This document shows positions 45,688 to 54,137 of a stretch of DNA of 64,000 nt, piece by piece; position 1 is the stretch's first letter; each line of letters begins with the position of its first letter. The stretch lies in the NCBI RefSeq assembly GCF_030954495.1, contig NZ_JAVHUW010000067.1, positions 52,338-116,337 of the forward strand, read 5' to 3'. Both the position numbers and the translations under genes were made by a program. Source of the DNA: Candidatus Desulfosporosinus nitrosoreducens (GTDB taxonomy: Bacteria > Bacillota > Desulfitobacteriia > Desulfitobacteriales > Desulfitobacteriaceae). The notes below the pieces were generated by a model. It saw nothing but the letters and a program-made list of their open reading frames with translations, was not told where the DNA came from and ran no database searches.

Positions 45688-45957
45688 ATGAGTTATCAAA
45701 TCGAGGGGGCTATCGTTAACGATCAAGGCATTAAATATGCTATCGTTGTGGTTAATCATGACGTTGTTCAGCATATTAACAAAAACGAAGAGGCCTTGAA
45801 TGCCTATCGTCATATTTTTCCGGATATGCCGATCATTCTGCTGGGTAAAGACTGGCAAGGAAAATCTGCTTACTACGGTCCAAAGGAAATAGTGAACTAT
45901 CTCGCAGAAATAGATCCTCACAGAATTCCATGGAGACGTTATGTAATTGCCGACTAG
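45688..45957 (+). CDS. Small conserved-looking protein of unknown function
   Basis: An 89-residue soluble protein starting MSYQIEGAIVNDQGIKYAI, with IILLGKDWQGKSAYYGPKEIV and a C-terminal HRIPWRRYVIAD. A strong AAAGGAGTGATATT site precedes the ATG and a terminator follows, so it looks like a real single-gene unit. I do not recognise the family. Confidence 0.75.
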   Translation: MSYQIEGAIVNDQGIKYAIVVVNHDVVQHINKNEEALNAYRHIFPDMPIILLGKDWQGKSAYYGPKEIVNYLAEIDPHRIPWRRYVIAD

Positions 45958-45980
45958 TCAAACGCTATTCTTGCTAAGCT

Positions 45981-46018
45981 AAAGGGCCTCTGAATCGATT
46001 AAGGATCAGAGGCCCTTT
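45981..46018 (+). terminator. Intrinsic terminator
   Basis: The perfect 13-bp stem AAAGGGCCTCTGA/TCAGAGGCCCTTT, with a 12-base loop, follows the 89-residue protein gene. Confidence 0.88.
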
Positions 46019-46248
46019 CTGCTCTAAGGAAGCTACCTTAAGCAGCACGTTAATACAGAATGCTATTTTAGGGTATCGCTTAATAACATGAAGTACCTCT
46101 TCACTGCAATATGGGCAGCCGTTATTGTCTTTGTCTGACATCATATTTCGTGCTTAAGTCCTAATTTACATGTGACTAACGACATATGCTCTTATTTTCT
46201 TTCCTCTTGTAAACTGTATGCAAAAGTTGAAAGGGGATTGATGCGCAA

Positions 46249-46428
46249 ATGTATGGGAAAGCAAATAAACCCGGGACTCTACAAACTGCTCAAATGATGT
46301 CCGAAAAGGAAAATACCTCTTTGTCCAGTGCTTGCATGACTCGATTAATGACAGCGGAAGATTGGGAAAAGTATGGCCCGTTAATTCATGTGAAAAAGGA
46401 AAAGCCTCGGAAAGCAAAAGACTTTTAA
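46249..46428 (+). CDS. Small basic protein, unknown function
   Basis: A 59-codon frame starting MYGKANKPGTLQTAQMM and ending in a Lys-rich KKEKPRKAKDF, with AAGGGG about 12 bases upstream of the ATG. Composition and the TAEDWEKYGPLIHV stretch look protein-like, but there is no family recognition and the ribosome site is weakly placed. Confidence 0.5.
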   Translation: MYGKANKPGTLQTAQMMSEKENTSLSSACMTRLMTAEDWEKYGPLIHVKKEKPRKAKDF

Positions 46429-46582
46429 ACCTCTTCTGAAGTCAGCAAAACTCAAGTTAATTCTTTCCTGTACTAACTAATCCCATTACGAGAATTCAAA
46501 TCCTTTTGCTTCATTTTATGAGCGAAGACAGTTGGTTTGCTTCGATTACCCGTTTAATGTGATTTGTTTACAGTTGATTTGT

Positions 46583-47869
46583 TTACGGTCGTTTAGACCA
46601 ACAGCAATGTTTTGCTTTGCGGCCACTGCCGCAGGGACATAAGTCATTTCGCCCCACTCCTCGCCAGCGGAGCAAGGATTCGTCGCGCAGTTCGGCCATA
46701 ATAGCGTCAGGAGTTAATCCGCGTTTTCTAAGCTGCACAACTTGTTTCAGGGAGTTTTCAGCGTGAGCAAAGAACTGCCGGAAACCACTACATAAATAAT
46801 TAAGGCCTTGCTCGCCATTCTCCGCTGAAGCAACCCTGTCTTTAGGACATCCTCCATTACATACCGCAAGCCACGGACAAGTGCGGCATTGCAGCGGGAG
46901 GAGAGTTTGCTTGTCGTTGCCGAAACGGCGCTGTAGCGGTAAGTCAACCAGCGTACTCAGGGAGGCAGTCTCTATATTGCCGATACGGTAGTCAGGAGTA
47001 ACAAAGTGGTCGCACGAGTACACTCTACCATCATGTTCAACAACAAGTACCCGTCCACAAGATGGGGCCATCCAGCATAAGCTGGCAGCCCCTCCCGACC
47101 ATACCAATATCAGTTCAGCAAAAAGTTGGACATCCAGCCGCCCAAGATCATGATGGAGCCATTCGTCGAAAACTGTACACAGGAAATGCCCATATCCTTC
47201 AGCTGTGACAGATTCCTCTGTCATTTGTCCGTCTGTTGTGTGCCGTACGATCGGTATAAACTGAATCCATCCTGTACCAAGATCCCTAAGCGCCCGGTAA
47301 ACGGCAAGGGGCTCTTTAGCTGTCGCAGATGTTACCGTACACAGCAGATCAGGCTGAATGCCATGAGCCTGCAGACGTCGGACAGCCGCGACCGCGCACT
47401 CGTAAGTGCCACCGCCCCTATGATCCTTTCTGTTTTTGTCATGCAGCCATTGTGTACCATCTATACTCAGGCCCACATCAAACCGGTTTTCTGCTAAAAA
47501 AGAGCACCACTCATCGTCAAGAAGAATACCATTGGTCTGGAGATTGTTCCAGCAGCTCCATCCCTCCGGAAGATATTGCTTTTGCAGATTCACTGCCAGC
47601 CGGTAGAAGTCAAGTCCGGCCAAAGTCGGCTCCCCGCCATGCCATGTAAACTGTATGACAGGTCCGGGGCTTGCCGCTATATACTGACGGATATATGCTT
47701 CCAGCATGCTGTCCGACATGCGGAACTGATGAGGGCTATTGTAAAAATGCTCGGTCTCCAAATAATAGCAGTAATCGCACTTCAGATTACAGAGAGGGCC
47801 GACCGGCTTAGCCATGACGACAAACGGACCTGAAGCCGTCGTGCCTAACCCGAAGGTTTCACCTTGCAT
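46583..47869 (-). CDS. Radical SAM/SPASM maturase with C-terminal SEC-C motif
   Basis: About 428 residues resembling anaerobic sulfatase-maturating enzymes, which oxidise a Cys or Ser of a target protein to formylglycine. The radical SAM motif is PLCNLKCDYCYY near residue 27, with GGEPTL at about 85. SPASM cluster cysteines are in GRVYSCDHF and CRTCPWLAVCNGGCPKDR. A zinc-binding SEC-C tail (NDLCPCGSGRKAKHCC) ends the protein. No sulfatase gene is in the window, so the target is unknown. Its start overlaps the dienelactone hydrolase stop, suggesting coupled expression. Confidence 0.92.
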   Translation of the reverse strand: MQGETFGLGTTASGPFVVMAKPVGPLCNLKCDYCYYLETEHFYNSPHQFRMSDSMLEAYIRQYIAASPGPVIQFTWHGGEPTLAGLDFYRLAVNLQKQYLPEGWSCWNNLQTNGILLDDEWCSFLAENRFDVGLSIDGTQWLHDKNRKDHRGGGTYECAVAAVRRLQAHGIQPDLLCTVTSATAKEPLAVYRALRDLGTGWIQFIPIVRHTTDGQMTEESVTAEGYGHFLCTVFDEWLHHDLGRLDVQLFAELILVWSGGAASLCWMAPSCGRVLVVEHDGRVYSCDHFVTPDYRIGNIETASLSTLVDLPLQRRFGNDKQTLLPLQCRTCPWLAVCNGGCPKDRVASAENGEQGLNYLCSGFRQFFAHAENSLKQVVQLRKRGLTPDAIMAELRDESLLRWRGVGRNDLCPCGSGRKAKHCCWSKRP

Positions 47870-48650
47870 TCTCAAGCCCTTTCTTCAAGCCCAGATGTTC
47901 CCCAAAGAAATCAAAAACTTTCTGCCAGGAATCCATTGCCTGCTGCGGCCGGTACATTGGAGTATGATAATACCAAAATCCGTGCCCTGCACCGTCATAA
48001 CGGTGGAAGGTGTAATCCTTCCCGTATTTCTTAAGCTCCTCTTCATGTAAGTCAACCTGCTCCGGCGTTGGGTATTGATCATCATTTCCAAAAATACCCA
48101 AGAGAGGGCAGTCCAACTCAGAGGTGTAGTCTATCGGAGCAACAGGCTGGGCAGGAGTCAGATCTTCCTTGGCTGCGACCACGCGGCCACCCCAACAGTC
48201 AACGGCCGCATCAAGACCACTGACTTTACACGCCGCGAGATAGGCGTGGCGTCCACCGGAGCACATACCGATAACGCCAACTTTGCCGTTGGAATAAGGT
48301 AAAGTATTAAGGTATTCTAGAGCCCCCTCACAATCCCCCATCACGCTTTCATCAGCAACGCCGCCTGTCGCGCGGGCCTTTGCCGCTATTTCATCAGGTG
48401 CCCCGTGTCCGAACCGGCAATAGATGTCGGGGCAGAGAGCAAGATACCCATGCTGAGAGAACCGGCGAGCGGCCTCGCGACAGAACTCGTCCCACCCGGG
48501 CACATGGGGAATCAATATTATCCCAGGGAACGGTCCTTTCCCAAGCGGCCGTGAAAGGTAGGCATGAATACGGTCACCGTTATGTCCCGGCATTACTATA
48601 GTCTCAGCCAGCATTCCTTCATACTCATCAGTTTTTAATTGATTCCACAT
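47859..48650 (-). CDS. Dienelactone hydrolase family protein
   Basis: A 263-residue alpha/beta hydrolase. The nucleophile is C130 in GMCSGG, with Asp near 190 (GIFGNDDQYP) and H223 in GAGHGFWYY, matching the Cys-Asp-His triad of dienelactone hydrolases. Substrate is unknown. It forms a two-gene unit with the overlapping radical SAM maturase, an unusual pairing. Confidence 0.9.
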   Translation of the reverse strand: MWNQLKTDEYEGMLAETIVMPGHNGDRIHAYLSRPLGKGPFPGIILIPHVPGWDEFCREAARRFSQHGYLALCPDIYCRFGHGAPDEIAAKARATGGVADESVMGDCEGALEYLNTLPYSNGKVGVIGMCSGGRHAYLAACKVSGLDAAVDCWGGRVVAAKEDLTPAQPVAPIDYTSELDCPLLGIFGNDDQYPTPEQVDLHEEELKKYGKDYTFHRYDGAGHGFWYYHTPMYRPQQAMDSWQKVFDFFGEHLGLKKGLENAR

Positions 48651-49127
48651 AAATAACTCTCCCCTTCTGCGTTTTTATTCAGATTTTTCCAATCTGATTA
48701 TATACTTAATAAACTAATTTAGCTACTAAATACCCCAGTAATTACGTCCCCCTGCCTTCGGCAAACAGGTCACTCCCCCACAAAATTACGGAATCCAACG
48801 TAGAAATATATAAAGCAGTCTTTAGACTTATGCCCACCTCCGGACGCGGAGGTTTTTTTATTGCAATAAAAAAAGCGAACCTTGGCTCCGGCTCCCAATT
48901 AGATTGGACACCTTTTCTTTAGTTCACATCTTAACTGGTTATTATTTAACAATGGTAATGTTAAAAAAACCGGAGCCATTTTGTCCGAAATCAAACGACT
49001 TTTTACCTAATTACAATGTCACGATATCTTACTGCAAATCTCTATTGTTCTCTTCTTAAGATCAAGTCATTTGCCCTAGTTGTCACACTAGTCCACTGCC
49101 CTTCATAAGCTACCCCGAGGTGATGAA
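48651..49127. other. Intergenic stretch with terminator and inverted repeat
   Basis: No gene is seen. At 48837-48859 CCTCCG/CGGAGG with TTTTTTT forms a plus-strand terminator, although no upstream plus-strand gene is visible; a small RNA could end there. TGGCTCCGG (48883-48891) and CCGGAGCCA (48970-48978) form a separate spaced inverted repeat, possibly the remains of an insertion element. Confidence 0.5.
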
Positions 49128-49307
49128 ATGACAGTATTATTGCACTGTCCCAATTGTCAGAGCACGAACCACTTAAGCAAATGGATTAACTGCACAGCTA
49201 GAACTTTAAAAATGGACATTCTTTCTGCTGCTAAAAATCCCACCTTCGTCTGTCCGAAATGCAAAAGCCAGTCACACCGCGCAAATATCCCACGCATTAA
49301 CCATTAA
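49128..49307 (+). CDS. Small zinc-ribbon protein
   Basis: A 59-residue protein with two CxxC knuckles (LLHCPNCQST and FVCPKCKSQ) about 40 residues apart, the pattern of a zinc ribbon. GAGGTG lies directly upstream of the ATG. Function is unknown; nucleic-acid binding is a guess. Confidence 0.65.
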   Translation: MTVLLHCPNCQSTNHLSKWINCTARTLKMDILSAAKNPTFVCPKCKSQSHRANIPRINH

Positions 49308-49710
49308 ATGATCAAATTTCGTTTAAACTCTGCCTTACTATTCATTGAATGCTAACTATAAATCCTTGTATTGACCGAACGGCCTTGGGGATATTTATCA
49401 CCTGGGCCTTTATTTTGGGCTCCTTTTAGCTTCTATAATTCCGCCTCAAACGTTTGCTGTAGCATTGCCCCGCATGTAGGAGTCAAATGCTGTTTTAAGC
49501 AAAAGCTCTGCCCCGCTATTTATGAACATACTATCCTGCAGATTGAGGTGCATAGCAAAACAAGCTTATCTGTTCTACTCGATCACCGGTTTTCTATACT
49601 TTAATGTAACAGCCTCTTTTTCTCAGCTCAAAATTCTTGTATAATTAAGTACGGTATATATTATGCGGAAATTTCTTGTCCGATAAATTATTGAATAAGG
49701 AAAGGAACTA
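49308..49710. other. Intergenic stretch, no gene seen
   Basis: A 77-codon frame here lacks a ribosome site and protein-like composition. A promoter-like TTGTATAAT region near 49640-49665 precedes the next small gene. Confidence 0.4.
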
Positions 49711-49887
49711 ATGTTTATGAAAGACTTATATGGTTATGATGAATTATTAGTACCGCGGATAATACCCTCATCAATAGCTGAGCTAGAGTGTTATGAGCTG
49801 GTAGCCGGTATATTAAGAGTAGCTATTTCATTAGCCGTAACTTTAGGAGGAATATCATTAATATTATCTCTTAGGGGAATTACCTAA
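49711..49887 (+). CDS. Small single-helix membrane protein
   Basis: A 58-residue frame (start MFMKDLYGYDELLVPR) with one hydrophobic helix in the last 25 residues and an amphipathic N-terminal half. AAGGAAAGGAACTA precedes the ATG, and a terminator follows at 49941. Its family is not recognised. Confidence 0.6.
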   Translation: MFMKDLYGYDELLVPRIIPSSIAELECYELVAGILRVAISLAVTLGGISLILSLRGIT

Positions 49888-49940
49888 AAGTTTATTGAAG
49901 TTGAAATATAGTTTTGATTTAAATCAAGCAAAGATTAATT

Positions 49941-49966
49941 AACGCCTTAAGGCGTTATTTTTATTT
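49941..49966 (+). terminator. Intrinsic terminator
   Basis: AACGCC and GGCGTT pair around TTAA, with ATTTTTATTT following. It ends the small membrane protein gene. Confidence 0.8.
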
Positions 49967-50033
49967 CCTGGGAGCTACATGTCCGAAAAACTTCAAGGAA
50001 CGACAGAAATAGTTTCGCCTTCAAGAACCTTCC

Positions 50034-50924
50034 TCAAACGTTTAAGCCATACGATCTCATCAAGGAAATCAACTTATCACGATGAGCATCCTCCATTGTA
50101 GTGAGAGGTAATCTGAGATAATCTTTGCAAAAACCCATAGCAGCCATAGCAGCCTTGACCGGAATAGGGTTTACTTCACAAAACAGCGCCTCTATAAGGG
50201 AATGAAGCATATATTGCTGCTCCGCACTGCCGGCAATATCTCCCTTAAAGAAACGGGTGCAAATCTCACGTGTCTGTGCCGGCATAATGTTAGAAAGCAC
50301 AGAGATACAGCCAACTCCGCCAAGTGCCATAAGTGGAACTATTTGATCGTCATTGCCTGAATACAAGTCAAGCTTTCCGCGCACACGCGCCATCGTCTCA
50401 ACAATTTTTGAAACGTTCCCATTTGCTTCCTTAATCCCTACTATATTTTTGTGTTCGGCTAATGCCTCGTAGGTTACAGGCTCAATATTTATACCTGTCC
50501 TTGAAGGCACATTATAGAGAATGATAGGCTTTGTGCTCTTGTCGGCAATTTGAGCAAACATCTTAATTAGGCCTTTTTGCGTAGCCTTGTTGTAATAAGG
50601 GGTAACTACAAGCATTGCATCCGCACCTGCTTCGCAGGCATAACGAGTGAGTTCGTGCGCATATTCAGTGTCATTGCTGCCTGTGCCTGCAATAATTGGC
50701 ACTCTGCCTTCTGCGTGCCGGACCGCAAATGTAATGGCTGCTTTGTGTTCCTCGTCAGTTAGGGTCGACGCTTCTCCTGTGGTTCCACAAATAACCAGCG
50801 CATCAATTCCTTCTGCAATTTGCCAATCAATCAATTTGCCAAACTGTTCATAATTAATTCCTGTTTCATCCAGAGGAGTAATAAGGGCAGTGGCGATACC
50901 TTTAAAAACAGTGTTCTTTTTCAT
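50034..50924 (-). CDS. dapA: 4-hydroxy-tetrahydrodipicolinate synthase
   Basis: About 296 residues of a class I aldolase that condenses pyruvate with aspartate semialdehyde in lysine and dipicolinate synthesis. Motifs are ICGTTGEASTL (threonine pair), the tyrosine and arginine in LYNVPSRTGIN, and the Schiff-base lysine in GIKEANGNVSK. An in-frame ATG 21 codons earlier (50987) would translate the terminator hairpin; ATG 50924 gives the normal N-terminus with a GGAG site. No other lysine genes are near. Dipicolinate demand in a spore former is a possible reason for a solitary copy. Confidence 0.95.
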   Translation of the reverse strand: MKKNTVFKGIATALITPLDETGINYEQFGKLIDWQIAEGIDALVICGTTGEASTLTDEEHKAAITFAVRHAEGRVPIIAGTGSNDTEYAHELTRYACEAGADAMLVVTPYYNKATQKGLIKMFAQIADKSTKPIILYNVPSRTGINIEPVTYEALAEHKNIVGIKEANGNVSKIVETMARVRGKLDLYSGNDDQIVPLMALGGVGCISVLSNIMPAQTREICTRFFKGDIAGSAEQQYMLHSLIEALFCEVNPIPVKAAMAAMGFCKDYLRLPLTTMEDAHRDKLISLMRSYGLNV

Positions 50925-50940
50925 TTGGTTCAACGTCTCC

Positions 50941-50974
50941 TTTAATAAAAAAATAGCTGATACGGAATCAGCTA
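50941..50974 (-). terminator. Terminator-like hairpin in the dapA leader
   Basis: TAGCTGAT and ATCAGCTA pair around a five-base loop, followed by TTTTTTT on the minus strand. It lies between the promoter at 51011-51040 and the dapA start, about 17 bases before the ATG. It may act as an attenuator. I do not recognise a lysine riboswitch or T-box before it. Confidence 0.65.
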
Positions 50975-51010
50975 CTAAATTACTCATATGATTTTTTCAA
51001 TCACACTGTA

Positions 51011-51040
51011 ATTATAGATAGCTCTCCGCAAACGCGACAA
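51011..51040 (-). promoter_or_regulatory. Putative dapA promoter
   Basis: TTGTCG and a perfect TATAAT are separated by 18 bp on the minus strand, giving a leader of about 80 bases before dapA. Confidence 0.6.
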
Positions 51041-51257
51041 TTGAACAAATCTTATTTTGTCCAACCAGCCCAGTCCCCACGTAATTGAGACTAACTTCGG
51101 CACCTACACCTTTCAGCGAAGCTACGGTCTTACGCAAACCTTAACAACTTCGGGTACTAATTGTACGATGCACCTCTATCATTTAACTCAGTCTATTCAT
51201 ATTCGTTATACTTGTCAAGCCCAAGTTAAACGTATTTAATGGTTGTTTATTCCTTTG

Positions 51258-51452
51258 CTATAACTTAAGCTGTGAAATCCCCGCAATTAAATCCAGCGAG
51301 AGGCGGGACAAGGATTCAGCAGATGCGGTAATCTCTTCTAAGGAAGCTGATTGTTCTTCTGTGCCAGCGGCCATTTCCTGACCTGCAGCATCCTTGAGTA
51401 ATATCGGTCAAATCAACAACTAATCGAGTTAAACTCGAAAAACCATTAAGAA
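51258..51452 (-). pseudogene. C-terminal remnant of a methyl-accepting chemotaxis protein
   Basis: The last codons read AAGQEMAAGTEEQSASLEEI...SRLSLDLIAGISQLKL, the typical end of a chemotaxis receptor signalling domain. Just upstream, VDLTDITQ continues in another frame, so a frameshift lies near 51392. The receptor body is absent. It is a decayed fragment. Confidence 0.8.
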
Positions 51453-51542
51453 TGTCGGAAAGAAGGAAGTATTCATAAAACGTTGAAAATCTACCATATA
51501 TGTTTTCTTAGATATAAATTTTAGAAGGAGAGGTACAAAGAA

Positions 51543-52277
51543 ATGATGGTGAACTGTAAAGCTTGCGATAAGGAAATCGCTAAGGGAGTCAAGAAGTGCG
51601 TCCACTGTGGAAAGGATCAGAGGAACTTTTTGGGAAGACATAAAATCATCACTGGAATACTCGCAATTATTGTTCTTATCATAATCGTTTCGGCAGCAAG
51701 TGGCGGTGACAAATCAAAGACTGCTTCAGCGCCTGCACCAACACCGATCTCATCAAACGCTACTCAACCCAACACATCAACTTCAACACCCACACCACCT
51801 GCGACTCCTTCAGTTAAAACTTACAGCGCTGGTATGTATAAAATCGGAACCGACATGCCGGCTGGGGAATATGTGCTTATTGCCGATGATACGGCATATT
51901 TCCAAACAACCAGGGACTCAACGGGATCATTGGATAGCATTATTGCGAATGATAATTTTGTAAATCAATCGATTATCACTGTTAAAGATGGCCAATATTT
52001 AACTATAAGAGGCTGTAAGGCATATGCTTTTAAAGATTCTCCCCAAGTTCAGCCGGTAGATGGTTTTTTGCCCGAAGGGATGTACAAAGTAGGATTTGGC
52101 CTGTCTCCCGGGGAATATAAGGTAAGTGCAGATGCAGACGGATATGCCGAAGTGAGCAGTGATAGCTCTCACAGCCTGGATAGTATTGTTTCTAATGACA
52201 ACTTCCAGGGAGATAAATATATTACTGTTAAGGCTGGTCAATACCTGAAATTAAATAGAGCAAAGCTTAAATTATAA
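51543..52277 (+). CDS. Zinc-ribbon membrane protein with two extracytoplasmic repeats
   Basis: A 244-residue protein. An N-terminal cytoplasmic zinc ribbon (CKACDKEI and CVHCGKD) is followed by a membrane helix (about 37-55), a Pro/Thr/Ser-rich linker (60-90), and two related repeats of about 65 residues. Each repeat carries MYKxG...PxGEY, then SLDSIxxNDNF, then ITVKxGQYL. The repeats look like small beta domains exposed outside the cell. GGAGAGG precedes the ATG. The ligand is unknown; such proteins are common but uncharacterised in Clostridia. Confidence 0.85.
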   Translation: MMVNCKACDKEIAKGVKKCVHCGKDQRNFLGRHKIITGILAIIVLIIIVSAASGGDKSKTASAPAPTPISSNATQPNTSTSTPTPPATPSVKTYSAGMYKIGTDMPAGEYVLIADDTAYFQTTRDSTGSLDSIIANDNFVNQSIITVKDGQYLTIRGCKAYAFKDSPQVQPVDGFLPEGMYKVGFGLSPGEYKVSADADGYAEVSSDSSHSLDSIVSNDNFQGDKYITVKAGQYLKLNRAKLKL

Positions 52278-52488
52278 AAAAAGATGATGCCATGAACAGC
52301 ATCGTCATCCCAGAGTGCCCTCTCATCTTCTCCGTCCTATTCCCGCTTTTATGTGGTTCTCCTTTACTTTGTCGTGAAAACCATCCATTGCCGCATACCC
52401 AACTTTATCAATGATTAGGATGCCTGGTTTACATGGACATGGGGTCTTGATCCTGCGGTGAATCTGCCTGGAGATAATGTTCTAATTT

Positions 52489-52522
52489 CAAAAAGTTCCC
52501 CTACTTAAAGGGGAACTTTTTG
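52489..52522. terminator. Perfect bidirectional terminator
   Basis: CAAAAAGTTCCCC and GGGGAACTTTTTG form a perfect 13-bp stem with an 8-base loop and T-runs both ways. No gene is seen in 52278-52488 other than doubtful fragments. Confidence 0.75.
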
Positions 52523-52563
52523 TTGTTCAGAGGAATTCGACAAATGAAGACTACCAAAATGTA

Positions 52564-52590
52564 CCCCTCCTGAGAGGGGGGCATTTTTCT
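52564..52590 (+). terminator. Second intrinsic terminator
   Basis: CCCCTC and GAGGGG pair around a four-base loop, followed by a T-rich run. It lies only about 40 bp after the previous terminator; two strong terminators in tandem suggest an old element boundary. Confidence 0.65.
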
Positions 52591-52699
52591 TTAATCCATA
52601 TACAATTACACCAAAACCGCTGATACCGGGCTGCTTCCGTTTTATCAAGGCGACTGCCTCAATGTACTGCGTCCATAGAAAAAACTTAAATTTTAACAA

Positions 52700-53136
52700 A
52701 TGGTAATACTTATTCCCAAAAGGGGTGTTTCTTTCAAATGAAACATTATGGAATGCATAGCATTAATATTAGTAAATAAACATAAAATGTACAAAAACTT
52801 AACTGATATTTCGGAGTGAAAGAGCTGCTTTAACAACAAAAAAACCGCAAAAAAACGATTTTATCTGGCAAACTTGGCATGAAGCCCCACAGGATGTGCT
52901 TCTGTAGATCGTAAGATACGGCTCAAAAGAGGGTGTCTTATGGGCAAGCCTTACCCCTTTTACTTGGGGGGGGGCACATCCCCGCCCATGTCAAGTTTTG
53001 ATTTCGAGTCTTTAACAATGGCTGAAAACGGGGTGGCCCCCCTTCATCGCTTAGCCCTTTTATTCAGTAATGATAACTCTGTTTCGCCGACAAAGTGGCT
53101 CTCTCGGAGCAAACTATTCACTTAATGGAGGTTCAT
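52700..53136. other. Intergenic stretch, no gene seen
   Basis: There is a run of nine G residues near 52968 and some inverted-repeat potential, but no frame with a ribosome site and no RNA family I can name. Confidence 0.4.
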
Positions 53137-53553
53137 ATGATTGATGTATTCCTTGCTTATACTCAAAAGGATATAGAAAAACTCAACAATATTATAGATA
53201 ACTTAAACTCTTTAAATAGTAGATGTAATTTGAAATATTACCAACCGAGTAAAGACAAAGAGTCAGTAGATTTCCTTAATTCATTGAATGATGTTTATTT
53301 ATTTGTAGTATTACTATCAGACAATTCTCTGAAAAGTGGCCCTGTACAACTTGAAATTTCAGAAGCAATAAGACTTTGTCAGCTTGGGCATATAAAAAAA
53401 ATATGTCCAATTATCATAGATGAAAATATTGATGATTTTGACAGCAGAATTCCCGGATACATAAAACAAAATATTATTTATCATGCTTCTTCACAGATAC
53501 TTGCCGCACAAATCATTGAAGAGGTTGTTTATCACGAACTAAGCAAGGCGTAA
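53137..53553 (+). CDS. Stand-alone TIR-like domain protein
   Basis: A 138-residue protein that is all one TIR/flavodoxin-like domain. The first strand IDVFLAYTQKDIEKL, a conserved VYLFVVLLSDNSLKSG strand-loop and QLEISEAIRLC (E73 at the position of the catalytic Glu of NADase TIRs) support this. ATG 53137 follows a perfect TGGAGG. Composition is very AT-rich compared with the chromosome core. It converges on, and overlaps by 22 bp, a phage-type gene. It could be an NAD-cleaving defence effector or a signalling domain; no Thoeris ThsA partner is visible. Confidence 0.78.
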   Translation: MIDVFLAYTQKDIEKLNNIIDNLNSLNSRCNLKYYQPSKDKESVDFLNSLNDVYLFVVLLSDNSLKSGPVQLEISEAIRLCQLGHIKKICPIIIDENIDDFDSRIPGYIKQNIIYHASSQILAAQIIEEVVYHELSKA

Positions 53554-53819
53554 GTTTTTAGAAAAATACTTTTTTTACAGGGATATCTCTCCCCCTCGAC
53601 TCCGGTTATGATATAGTCACCTTTACTGATATAGTGTTTTCCCTCCAGCGTTTTAACAAAGGGTACCTTTCCCGAGTCTATAGGGCATAAATAGTTTTGT
53701 ATATCTAAGCCAGATTTTGTCGCTACTTCAAAATCATCAAATCCGTCTTCCAAACCCAAAGTATATTCAATCGCCTCAACAGGTATTGGCCTCTTAATAT
53801 ATTTTGCCACAATAGTCAC
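53532..53819 (-). CDS. Phage-type small protein
   Basis: A 95-residue protein with the layout of a widespread uncharacterised phage protein. It starts with KYIKRPIPVEAIEYT, then TLEGKHYISKGDYIITGVEGE, then RYPCKKSIFLKTY. These proteins are often encoded in Firmicute prophages. No other phage gene is adjacent, so it is likely a prophage leftover or a cargo gene. Confidence 0.8.
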   Translation of the reverse strand: MTIVAKYIKRPIPVEAIEYTLGLEDGFDDFEVATKSGLDIQNYLCPIDSGKVPFVKTLEGKHYISKGDYIITGVEGERYPCKKSIFLKTYALLSS

Positions 53820-53923
53820 CTCTAGGTTATTATTTCTGGTTATTAGAAAATTTAAACCAATAATCCTTGAATATAATATGTCTTAACCTGGTGTGGTGAC
53901 TCTCACAAAATATTAAAAATATC

Positions 53924-53966
53924 AAGAACTAGCCCCTAAGCGCTGTTAGTAGCTAGTTCTTATTTT
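53924..53966 (+). terminator. Intrinsic terminator
   Basis: AAGAACTAGC and GCTAGTTCTT form a 10-bp stem with an 18-base loop and a T-rich tail on the plus strand. Confidence 0.7.
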
Positions 53967-54137
53967 ATGCTTAAGCCAATAGGTTAGCTGATCCCGGCTA
54001 AAGACAGGAATAAACATTAACTTTATCTATCTTTTACCTATTATTTGTATAGCCTTTTAAACGAGGCCAAAGTGAATATTATAGCAGAAGAACTGTTTTT
54101 ATAAGTTGCTGTGGCCGCTTTTAAATAATTGCTTTGC

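Noticed and set aside
46000..46145. A minus-strand frame with a CPYC motif
   Set aside because: Its second half runs back through the terminator at 45981-46018 and the ribosome site is weak.
48883..48978. Spaced inverted repeat TGGCTCCGG/CCGGAGCCA as an insertion element
   Set aside because: No transposase remains and the spacing of 78 bases does not prove a mobile element.
51057..51239. A 60-codon frame between dapA and the chemotaxis remnant
   Set aside because: No ribosome site, a non-ATG start overlapping the dapA promoter region, and no protein-like motif.
52323..52460. A minus-strand stretch reading GILIIDKVGYAAMDGF
   Set aside because: It could be the tail of a lost gene, but it has no start, and I cannot place it in a family with confidence.
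52600..52680. A plus-strand stretch resembling a DNA methylase start (FYQGDCLNVLRP)
   Set aside because: Only about 20 residues before a stop; too short to claim.
53137..53553. Complete Thoeris system
   Set aside because: Only a TIR-like protein is present; no SIR2-SLOG ThsA gene lies in the window.
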